Source of the DNA: Fulvivirga kasyanovii
GTDB taxonomy: Bacteria; Bacteroidota; Bacteroidia; Cytophagales; Cyclobacteriaceae
NCBI RefSeq assembly: GCF_009711405.1
Contig: NZ_SMLW01000640.1
Location: 1 to 33,059 of the forward strand
Direction: 5' to 3'
Length of the DNA stretch: 33,059 nt
Shown here piece after piece: positions 16,901 to 22,951 of this stretch; the stretch's first letter is position 1, and the number at the start of each line of letters is the position of its first letter. The notes beneath the pieces are model-generated. The model did no database searches and was not told where the DNA came from. It saw nothing but the letters and a program-made list of their open reading frames with translations. A program made the position numbers and the translations under genes.

Positions 16901-17160
16901 ATGATGGTACTGTTATTCGTTTGAGAGAGGTGAGCCTGGGCTATCAATTGCCTAAGAAGCTTTTGGAAAAAACTCCTTTCGGCAGCGCTTCGATAACCTT
17001 TACCGGCAGGAATTTATGGTACAATGCACCCAATATTCCTAAGCATACCAACTTCGACCCCGAGGTCAACGGCTTTGGTTCGAGCAATACACAAGGTATA
17101 GAGTATGCTTCAGCTCCTCAGTCCAAGCGATACGGAGTAAACTTAAAGTTCACATTCTAA
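13930..17160 (+). CDS. SusC/RagA family TonB-linked outer-membrane receptor
   Basis: 1076 residues, normal for the family. Signal peptide about 1-22 (ends ESQAQ), then a carboxypeptidase-regulatory-like domain (about 26-100: ITGKVTSVDEGQPLPGVNVVLKG), the TonB-box-like region LSEVVVTAVGIERSKKSLGY, the plug domain (about 115-250: ALQGKVPGVQI, IRGASSFLGSNQPLFVVDG, SISVLKGAAAAALYGSRAANGVI), and a beta-barrel to the terminal YGVNLKFTF with final Phe. SusC proteins form the TonB-driven channel of a pedal-bin transporter with a SusD lid. The susD gene begins 10 bases downstream. No glycosidase, sulfatase or peptidase lies beside it, so the substrate cannot be inferred. Confidence 0.95.
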   Translation: MKKFLLISFMLVLILGHYESQAQERSITGKVTSVDEGQPLPGVNVVLKGTTTGTVTDIDGNYKLNVPQEGGVLVFSFIGLESQEMAVGSRAVIDVQMASDVTQLSEVVVTAVGIERSKKSLGYSVENVGSEQIQQKSEPDVLKALQGKVPGVQISASSGSPGSATRITIRGASSFLGSNQPLFVVDGIPYNDTQFDTNNQLTGGAAYANGLAQLDPNNIASISVLKGAAAAALYGSRAANGVIVVTTKSGSARASRKGLEITVSSSFAIEEIANLPDYQNTYGNGAEFLYSNSNGSWGPAFASLDSFPTWANYLNAFPDLPANLPYVAQPDNVKDLFETGTIYDNSISIVGGNEKATLSAVVSHMTQDGYIPFSSFDRSNLSIGGNAQLDNKVIIGGNLSYTRTEQHGPIFGAAAADPTAASSFARTLWLGRTWDTSLPYENPQGGSVFYNTLAVDHPLWSWKHNGLTANVNRLAANFNVAYDITDWLTASFKVGTNTFNDRRQQVWDIGSNAFSGTGAILDDDIYFEEIETNFLLTFQKDLNEDFDIKAIIGHNSNQRTIDRQSTLGTTIVSPGIYDIDNTNTLVPNGGTYSKRRLMGVFGEFNVGYRDFLFLNMTGRNDWSSTLPVESRSFFYPSASLSFIFTEAFDINSNTLTNGKLRASWAKVGNDAGPYSLTNTFSVNLGNNTGVIGSVNQNDLPFLGQPGITQSNIAADPDLTPEFTKEWELGTSLVFFDDRINLDVTYYKRNSTDQIANVTLPSASGFEQLITNFGDLENRGWEVGLGLVPVKLSNGFKWETYTTFTKNESEVLALSDGVERINIRNLFGGGVRPILEVGQPYGALYGSVSARDEEGNFLIDPRTGILFPSLENNGLGIIGDPNPDFTLGFINTFSFKGIILQALLDYRHGGDIYTTTVERLLGRGVTKDTEDREASRIIPGFYGDPNTGQPLLDESGNKIPNTTQITTNDLFFSNGGSQQSFGINGADEMSVYDGTVIRLREVSLGYQLPKKLLEKTPFGSASITFTGRNLWYNAPNIPKHTNFDPEVNGFGSSNTQGIEYASAPQSKRYGVNLKFTF

Positions 17161-17170
17161 ACTTACAGCG

Positions 17171-18814
17171 ATGAAAAAATTAATTAATAGATATATGCGC
17201 GTTGTAGTTTGTGCGGTTTTGTTACTTTTCTCATTGAGTTGTGACGACTATTTTGATATCAATACAGACCCCAACAACCCCACAACGGCACCACTAAACC
17301 AATTGTTAACCAGTTCGCAGTTGAACATCGTCAACTCCCTAGGTCTTTCCAACGGAGGGTTGACTTCTCACCTGGGTGTATTTATGCATCAGGTTACGCG
17401 AAGGGCCAGCCCCGATCAGTACGGTACGCAGGGCAGTGATTTTGCCATTACCACTTCATGGCAGGCATTTTATGATATTGCCCTGGAGGACATCCGCTAT
17501 ATGATAGAGACGGGTACAGAGAGCGGCGACATGCAGTATGTAGGTATTGCCAAAATATTAAAGGCCTATACTTACAGTGTACTTGTGGATGTGTGGGGCG
17601 ATGTGCCTTTTAGTGAAGCCAACAATATGCCTGATATTCGTTTTCCGGCATTTGATGATGATGCGGTGATCTACCCTCAGGTCATAGCTTTGCTGAACGA
17701 GGGCATTGCCGATCTGGCCAACGCTGAGGCTGAAAACCAAAATGTACCCGGTGCTGATGACCTGATCTATGGCGGGGATATCGAAAAATGGAGAAAGGCC
17801 GCTAAAACCATTAAGCTCAAACTTCTTAATCAGATAAGAGGTGTAGATGTGATACCTGATGCAGAAGCTCAAATTGTGGCTCTGATCAATGAAAATGACC
17901 TGATTAGTAGCCAGGATGAGGATTTCGAGATGTGGTATGGCGTCTCTACCAGCCCTGACAACAGACATCCTGCATTTATAACAGACTATGCCAGTGCCAC
18001 AAAAACCTATTACATCAGCATTTGGCTATACCAGATCATGACAGGTCAGAACCCTGATATTTTTACAGGTATTCAGGATCCCAGGGAGCCTTACTACATC
18101 TATAACCAGTTGGCTCCGGGAGAGAATCCGCAGAACCCATGGGAGTACCTGGATGGTCAGTTTCTGTCGATCCATTTTGGGTCTACACACCCTAACCAGG
18201 CGCAGAACCAGGACAGGTCCAGTTCGGTGTTGGGGCTTTATCCGGCCGGCGGTAAATATGATGATGGAGCGGGAGGGGTAGTGTCTTTAAGTACCGGTGC
18301 GGGCGATGTGCCGGAGAGGATATTGCCTTACTACAGCCGCCTGTTTATCGAAGCCGAGCTGGCTCTTGACGGGGTGATCGCCAAAGACCCGAAACAATTG
18401 CTGGAAGATGCCATGGAAGCTGCTTTTGCTAAAGTGAACCAGATCGTAGACAATACATCCAGCACACAGACGATCCCTAACATTTCTGATGTTGACCGCG
18501 ATGCTTATATCGCTGCCGTTTTAACGGAATATGACAATGCAGGGAGTGATGACAGAAGGCTTGAGATTATTTTGACCGAAAAATGGCTGGCCAGCTTCGG
18601 TAACTCTATAGATCAGTACAATGACTACAGAAGGAGGGGGTACCCTGTATTGTTTGACCCTAATAACGACACGGGGCCTTTTGCTTCAACGACCATTTCT
18701 GCAAGGAACTTTCTGGTTTCGTTGCCCTGGAGGGATCAGGACCTGAACCTGAATCCAAATTCGCCTGAGCAGAAGAACCCTACGACATACAAAGTGTTTT
18801 GGGACATTAATTGA
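17171..18814 (+). CDS. SusD/RagB family nutrient-binding outer-membrane lipoprotein (SusD-like_2)
   Basis: 547 residues. A lipoprotein signal peptide ends at the lipobox LFSLSC with Cys24, followed by Asp-Asp, the acidic surface-export signal of Bacteroidota lipoproteins. The mature start YFDINTDPNNPTTAPLNQLLTSSQ and the ITTSWQAFYDIALEDIRYMIE helix are typical of the SusD-like_2 subfamily (PF12771), which often pairs with receptors for non-glycan or undefined substrates. TPR-like helices span most of the protein and the C-terminus reads PTTYKVFWDIN. It is expected to sit over the SusC channel at the surface and capture substrate. It follows susC by 10 bases and precedes a third lipoprotein by 20 bases. 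Confidence 0.92.
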   Translation: MKKLINRYMRVVVCAVLLLFSLSCDDYFDINTDPNNPTTAPLNQLLTSSQLNIVNSLGLSNGGLTSHLGVFMHQVTRRASPDQYGTQGSDFAITTSWQAFYDIALEDIRYMIETGTESGDMQYVGIAKILKAYTYSVLVDVWGDVPFSEANNMPDIRFPAFDDDAVIYPQVIALLNEGIADLANAEAENQNVPGADDLIYGGDIEKWRKAAKTIKLKLLNQIRGVDVIPDAEAQIVALINENDLISSQDEDFEMWYGVSTSPDNRHPAFITDYASATKTYYISIWLYQIMTGQNPDIFTGIQDPREPYYIYNQLAPGENPQNPWEYLDGQFLSIHFGSTHPNQAQNQDRSSSVLGLYPAGGKYDDGAGGVVSLSTGAGDVPERILPYYSRLFIEAELALDGVIAKDPKQLLEDAMEAAFAKVNQIVDNTSSTQTIPNISDVDRDAYIAAVLTEYDNAGSDDRRLEIILTEKWLASFGNSIDQYNDYRRRGYPVLFDPNNDTGPFASTTISARNFLVSLPWRDQDLNLNPNSPEQKNPTTYKVFWDIN

Positions 18815-18834
18815 TCACTATTAAATAGAATATC

Positions 18835-19797
18835 ATGAAAGGATTTTTAAAATATATAGTTGTGGGGCTTGCCATCGTGGTTTCTGCCTGTGAGGATGAA
18901 GATGCCATCAAGTTTAAGCTTGATGATATTCCAAAAGGAGCCGTGGCCAATTTTAACACCACTGAAAATGATGACGGGTTTATTAACCTTACTAACTTGG
19001 ATAATGTAAATCTGGAGTTTTCCGTAGACTTGAGAAATGACCTGCAGCAGGGTGATGACGGCCTTACGCAAGGTTCAGGAAAACTGGATGGCAATCTGGA
19101 ATTTGCCCCGGTAAACTCTGTAGATATTGAAGTGCTTTGGACACGAGCCAATGGGGAGAAGTACACGGGTTTAATTTCCAGCCTCACTTCATGGCCAGCT
19201 ACCATTACCCTCGATACAGATGACCTGATAGGCGCTTTTGATCCGGGGGTTATTACCAGAGATTCTTTAGTACTTGGAGACCAGTTCCAGATTACTGCCG
19301 GCTTCAATTTTGAAGATGGCAGAAAAATGCCGGGCTTCGTTACCAGTGTTGATGGCACACCTACCATAGCGTTCAGCCCGAGTTTTGCCAACCAGCCAGG
19401 CCTGGTGATGAACCTGGTATATCTTGTTACCTGTCCGTCAGACCTTGCCGGAAACTATACTGCAGAATTGGTGTCATCCAATGCAGATCCGTCTAATTTC
19501 AGGTCCCCCCAGCCGGTAACGGTTACGGGTTCAGGCGGGGTTTATCAACTGAGCGATGGTACCCTGGATATCTTTGGCCCTGATTTCCCTATTGGCCTGG
19601 CCTTTAGTGAGATTTGTGAGACTATTACCATAACACCAGGATCAGTGGATTTCCCTACTCAGGTGATCTATGTACAAGGGCCAGGCACCACTTATGATCC
19701 GGATACAGGCGTAATTACCTTTGATATTACTTACGATGCCACCTCCTGTTGTGGGTTGGCCGGTATCCAGTACACGTTTACCATTACGCCGAATTAA
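18835..19797 (+). CDS. Surface lipoprotein of unknown function in the susCD operon
   Basis: 320 residues. The N-terminus has a lipoprotein signal with lipobox VVSAC (Cys19) followed by EDED, a strong surface-exposure signal. The mature protein is rich in beta-strand-like segments, Gly, Thr and Asp, with several Ig-like patterns (GVYQLSDGTLDIFG, GTTYDPDTGVITFDITYD) and a late CC pair. I do not recognise a named domain. The third place of a susC-susD operon is often taken by a SusE/SusF-like surface glycan-binding protein, so an accessory substrate-binding role is the natural inference. A terminator lies 24 bases after its stop, which ends the operon. Confidence 0.8.
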   Translation: MKGFLKYIVVGLAIVVSACEDEDAIKFKLDDIPKGAVANFNTTENDDGFINLTNLDNVNLEFSVDLRNDLQQGDDGLTQGSGKLDGNLEFAPVNSVDIEVLWTRANGEKYTGLISSLTSWPATITLDTDDLIGAFDPGVITRDSLVLGDQFQITAGFNFEDGRKMPGFVTSVDGTPTIAFSPSFANQPGLVMNLVYLVTCPSDLAGNYTAELVSSNADPSNFRSPQPVTVTGSGGVYQLSDGTLDIFGPDFPIGLAFSEICETITITPGSVDFPTQVIYVQGPGTTYDPDTGVITFDITYDATSCCGLAGIQYTFTITPN

Positions 19798-19820
19798 CAT
19801 TAGTTATATTGTTTGTAGGA

Positions 19821-19853
19821 AAGGGCTACACTCCTCGTGTAGTCCTTTTATTA
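19821..19853 (+). terminator. Rho-independent terminator of the susC-susD operon
   Basis: AAGGGCTACAC (19821-19831) pairs with GTGTAGTCCTT (19837-19847, one G-T wobble) around TCCTC, followed by TTTATTATAA. It lies 24 bases after the last stop codon of the operon. Confidence 0.8.
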
Positions 19854-19991
19854 TAACAGAAATGCAGCCTGTCTCACCGGCCTGTTTCCTGCGTACAATT
19901 AATAAACTTCTTCCACCGTTGCTCTATTACATAGTTCCTTTTGATTGGGACCAATATATTAGGAAAGGCAGCCAACAGCATTGGACTACGC

Positions 19992-20047
19992 CTTTTACTA
20001 AACTTCGGGAAGTTAGGTAAAGCTTAACTGTTGCTTAGCATTGATAG
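19992..20047 (+). repeat. Palindromic intergenic element, copy B
   Basis: TTTTACTAAACTTC pairs with AAGTTAGGTAAAG (19993-20022, one A-A mismatch and wobbles), followed by an imperfect stem GCTTAAC/GCTTAGC around TGTT and the tail ATTGATAG. It matches copy A at 9612-9665 in order, orientation and loop sequence TGTT; the palindrome is kept while bases differ. Confidence 0.6.
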
Positions 20048-20185
20048 TAGATAATACCGTGACAGTATAATTCCAGCCTTTAAGGCCTTTGGCCAAATAC
20101 ATACTATTACAAAAGACTGTACTTTTTGCTGATAGAAAGCGCCCCTTGCAGTACTAGAGTTGTGCTTGTGAGTATGGGATAGAAT

Positions 20186-20215
20186 AAAAAAGGGCAGCTT
20201 TTGTGCCGCCCTTTT
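20186..20215 (-). terminator. Rho-independent terminator of the 236-residue exported protein gene
   Basis: On the minus strand AAAAGGGCGGC pairs with GCTGCCCTTTT (one mismatch, 6-base loop, 20188-20215) and runs into TTTTTTATTC. It is 20 bases beyond the stop of the gene at 20235. Confidence 0.75.
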
Positions 20216-20234
20216 GGTATATAAAGTCTTAGGA

Positions 20235-20945
20235 TTAAATAAGTGAGTTATAATAATCAAATATCTTCACCAAATCCTCTTCCTTGTTAAATTTCAGCTT
20301 ATTCTCCTTTATGTAATTCTCTACATCACTTTTCTTGTTGCCGAAAATCCCTTCATTTTTCTTGAAAGAAGAGCCTGTTATTTTATGAGCCCTGGCATTG
20401 TTAATCACATAATAGTCGATTTTTTTAAGGATCTGCTGGTTGCGGTTGCCCATATCAATGGCTGGTACATAGGTTGGGTCTTTGACTTCCACATAGGGTA
20501 CACCGATCAGCATCAGCTTATCCTCATACAATACCTGGGCTATTGATTTCGGTAAGACTTTATTGGCGTCATCAATCAGGTCTGTATTGATGTAGCTTTC
20601 GATCTTATTATTATGATTTCTGTATGAAAACGTTTTTAATACCGGAAGTGTACAGATCTTGGTTTGGTCGTTATTCTCGATTTCAAGAAGCTGGTTCTTC
20701 AGGTCATACCTTAGCGGAAAGTTTTTATACAACTTATCACTGTTGGTAATGGTAAAATCGCCTGTCAACCAGTTTTCATTCAGGTAAAAGCTACCTTCCA
20801 TACCTGGTGGAGGTAAAGGCAGTTCATCAATAACCTGACCGGGATTGACATTTTGATCCAGGATGGATATTTCCTGGTTTGTCGTTTGGGAAAAGGCTAT
20901 GGTACATACCAAAGTAAGTAGCATAGCCATTAAAAGGGTTCTCAT
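20235..20945 (-). CDS. Exported protein of unknown function
   Basis: 236 residues with a clear signal peptide (about 1-20, MRTLLMAMLLTLVCTIAFSQ). There is no lipobox. The mature part has a proline stretch (DELPLPPPGMEG), then FYLNENWLTGDFTITNSDKLYKNFPLRYDLKNQLLEI-type text that resembles small periplasmic beta proteins of Bacteroidota, and a Lys-rich C-terminal half (KKSDVENYIKENKLKFNKEEDLVKIFDYY). I recognise no named family or catalytic motif. The start is 72 bases downstream of the 75-residue gene in the same direction, so it may be a distal member of the fabH unit or have its own promoter. A terminator follows it. Confidence 0.75.
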   Translation of the reverse strand: MRTLLMAMLLTLVCTIAFSQTTNQEISILDQNVNPGQVIDELPLPPPGMEGSFYLNENWLTGDFTITNSDKLYKNFPLRYDLKNQLLEIENNDQTKICTLPVLKTFSYRNHNNKIESYINTDLIDDANKVLPKSIAQVLYEDKLMLIGVPYVEVKDPTYVPAIDMGNRNQQILKKIDYYVINNARAHKITGSSFKKNEGIFGNKKSDVENYIKENKLKFNKEEDLVKIFDYYNSLI

Positions 20946-21017
20946 GGATAATGGTTAAAGTGAAAAATTGAATTTAGAACTGATTGATCCTTAGTTAGAA
21001 ACCCAATTTTTTTGCCA

Positions 21018-21245
21018 TTAAAATTTATCCGGAGTCTGAATTATTTTAAGTACAACTTCGTGTGGGTCACCATCACTATCTTCAAGAAACAGCTTTACAA
21101 GAGGGTTGTCCTCTGCTATTTTGTTTTCAATTTTAATAATTTTTGTACCGGAAGATAATTGCTTCTGCAAGCTATCCTGCAGGTTTTCAATAGCCTGTGC
21201 TATTTCTACTTCTAAAGTACTGGGGTTGTATATAGATGTTTTCAT
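21018..21245 (-). CDS. Small protein of unknown function downstream of fabH
   Basis: 75 residues, acidic and soluble, no signal peptide or membrane segment. The first half (TLEVEIAQAIENLQDSLQKQLSSG) is predicted helical; the second half has a strand-like pattern (TKIIKIENKIA, LVKLFLEDSDGDPHEVVLKIIQ). I recognise no family. It starts only 7 bases after the fabH stop in the same direction, so co-transcription and translational coupling are likely; there is a weak GGTAA upstream of the ATG. The tight link to fabH is the main support that it is real. Confidence 0.65.
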   Translation of the reverse strand: MKTSIYNPSTLEVEIAQAIENLQDSLQKQLSSGTKIIKIENKIAEDNPLVKLFLEDSDGDPHEVVLKIIQTPDKF

Positions 21246-21252
21246 ACAAATA

Positions 21253-22251
21253 TTACCATTTTATAAGTGAAGAAGCCCATGTAAATCCACTTCCAAACGC
21301 CGCCATACAGAGCAGGTCGCCCTCTTTGATCTTTCCTTCCCCCCAAGCTTCGCTCATGGCGATAGGAATAGAGCCGGCAGTGGTATTACCATATCTCATA
21401 ATGTTATTATACACCTTTTCATCAGGTAATCCAAGCTTTTGCTGGATGTAATTACTTATCCTGAGATTGGCCTGATGAGGTATCAACAGGTCTATGTCGT
21501 CTTTTGTTAAGTTGTTAGCATCCAGGGCTTCCATAATTACCTCATGAAAGCGTACAACAGCATGTTTGAATACCATGTTGCCATTCATGTGGACTTTGAA
21601 TGTAGACGTATCTGTTATCTGTTCCGGTTGCCTCTCTTCATGCGGACGGCTACTGCCAGGGTCTTTTACATAGAGCTCCTCAGCATAACGACCGTCGGAA
21701 TGCAAATGAGAAGACAGGATGCCCGGCTCATCCGAAGGTTGCAAAATTACGGCACCTGCACCGTCTCCGAAGATCACGGCCGTGCCTCTTCCCCTTGTAG
21801 TCAGGTCAAGGGCGGTAGATTGTATTTCTGCGCCAATTACCAGAATGTTTTTGTACATCCCTGTTTTGATGAACTGGTCAGCGGTAGACAAAGCATATAT
21901 AAAACCGGAGCAGGCGTTTCTGATGTCCAGTGCTCCAATCGATTCCAGCCCAAGCTCACGTTGTAACAATACTCCCGAACCTGGGAAGAAATAATCCGGA
22001 GTGATGGTAGCCAGTACAATAAAATCAATATCTTCAACCTTTAAATTGGCACGTTCCAGGGCCATATGGGTTGCTTTTGCAGCCATGTTGGCTACGGTAT
22101 CAGTTTTAGGGTCAATAAACCTTCGTTCCCGGATACCTGTCCTTTCGATGATCCATTCATTGTTTGTGTCCATCAACTTGGAAAGGTCATCGTTTGTGAC
22201 CACTCTTTCGGGTACGTAATGACCAACTCCTGCAATTTTTGAATAGCGCAT
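21253..22251 (-). CDS. fabH: Beta-ketoacyl-ACP synthase III
   Basis: 332 residues, full length for KAS III. The catalytic triad is visible: Cys114 in IRNACSGF, His259 in LIPHQAN and Asn289 in YGNTTAGS. The N-terminal DTNNEWIIERTGIRERR and C-terminal GDLLCMAAFGSGFTW motifs are standard for FabH. KAS III condenses an acyl-CoA (often acetyl- or branched-chain acyl-CoA) with malonyl-ACP to begin fatty acid synthesis. It does not sit in the usual rpmF-plsX-fabH context; instead a small unknown gene follows. It may therefore be a second, specialised or regulated FabH. A perfect TATATTTG box and a palindrome lie just upstream. Confidence 0.93.
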   Translation of the reverse strand: MRYSKIAGVGHYVPERVVTNDDLSKLMDTNNEWIIERTGIRERRFIDPKTDTVANMAAKATHMALERANLKVEDIDFIVLATITPDYFFPGSGVLLQRELGLESIGALDIRNACSGFIYALSTADQFIKTGMYKNILVIGAEIQSTALDLTTRGRGTAVIFGDGAGAVILQPSDEPGILSSHLHSDGRYAEELYVKDPGSSRPHEERQPEQITDTSTFKVHMNGNMVFKHAVVRFHEVIMEALDANNLTKDDIDLLIPHQANLRISNYIQQKLGLPDEKVYNNIMRYGNTTAGSIPIAMSEAWGEGKIKEGDLLCMAAFGSGFTWASSLIKW

Positions 22252-22273
22252 TTAATATAATTTTTTAAAGCAT

Positions 22274-22305
22274 CAAATATAACTAAAATTAACTAATGTT
22301 AGTTA
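22274..22305 (-). promoter_or_regulatory. Promoter -7 box and overlapping palindromic operator of fabH
   Basis: On the minus strand TATATTTG (22281-22274) is a perfect match to the Bacteroidota -7 consensus TAnnTTTG, 22 bases before the fabH ATG. Eight bases further upstream is a palindrome TAACTAA-TG-TTAGTTA (22290-22305), placed where the -33 element would be; no clear TTG is present there. Two further AACTAA boxes occur at 22281-22286 and 22354-22359. The layout suggests a regulator binding site, of unknown protein. Confidence 0.5.
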
Positions 22306-22369
22306 GGCTTATAAGTACACAGTAAAATGCCTGTTTTTATGTGTATATTGTTTAACTAAACCAACAGAT

Positions 22370-22873
22370 ATGAATTACTTTTTACTGTCTGTCATCATGT
22401 CCTTTGCCATGCCTCAGGATGAGGTCGATCAGACGATAAAGCAGCTTAACGAACAGATGGAGGCGGCATTTAATTCCGGAAACCTTAAGAAGGTTGCAGG
22501 TTTTTATCTCGACGAAGCTTACCTGATAAGTCCCGGGGATAAACAAATTACAACCAGGACCGATATTGATGAGTACTGGACCAGTATAAAGAACCCGGTA
22601 AAGTGGGAGCTGGAGGTGATTGAGGTAACCAAAGATGAAAAATCCATTTATGAGAATGAATATTGGAAAGCGCTGAAAAACAAACCCCCGGGGTGGAGGG
22701 CGCAAGGGATTGATATTGATAACAACCAAAAGTTGGTGTACCAGTTGGGACACTCCGCGCTTACCACCATGCATGATGGAAAGGAGCATACCAGTGAGGT
22801 TGATTTCATATTGATATGGAAGTACACTGATGAAGGCTATAAAATACTGCTGGATACTTACGCATGGCAATGA
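22370..22873 (+). CDS. NTF2-like/SnoaL-type protein (DUF4440-like), probably exported
   Basis: 167 residues. The first 16 residues (MNYFLLSVIMSFAMPQ) are hydrophobic and may be a short signal peptide. The rest follows the NTF2-like cone fold pattern: helix DEVDQTIKQLNEQMEAAFNSGNLKKVAGFYLDEAYLISPGDKQITTRTDIDEYW, then strands, ending VDFILIWKYTDEGYKILLDTYAW, which is the typical DUF4440/SnoaL C-terminus. Members are often ligand-binding or enzymes of unknown substrate. It is divergent from fabH and shares its 118-base upstream region; the permease gene follows after 78 bases. Function is not inferable. Confidence 0.8.
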   Translation: MNYFLLSVIMSFAMPQDEVDQTIKQLNEQMEAAFNSGNLKKVAGFYLDEAYLISPGDKQITTRTDIDEYWTSIKNPVKWELEVIEVTKDEKSIYENEYWKALKNKPPGWRAQGIDIDNNQKLVYQLGHSALTTMHDGKEHTSEVDFILIWKYTDEGYKILLDTYAWQ

Positions 22874-22951
22874 TGCAACCTTTCTGAAATTATTGAGTCT
22901 TATAGAAGTTGGTGGTGAAGAAGGGATTTTATTCATCAAAACTTCTGTACT

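Larger units (their letters stand above)
19798..20234. other. Intergenic region between convergent genes
   Basis: 437 bases, no credible gene. It contains the susCD-operon terminator (19821-19853), copy B of the palindromic element (19992-20047), and the minus-strand terminator of the exported-protein gene (20186-20215). The stretch 19860-19990 shows nothing else I can name. Confidence 0.6.

Noticed and set aside
22382-22939. 185-codon antisense frame over the NTF2-like gene
   Set aside because: The plus-strand frame has the NTF2-like pattern; the antisense product shows no domain and would overlap it completely.
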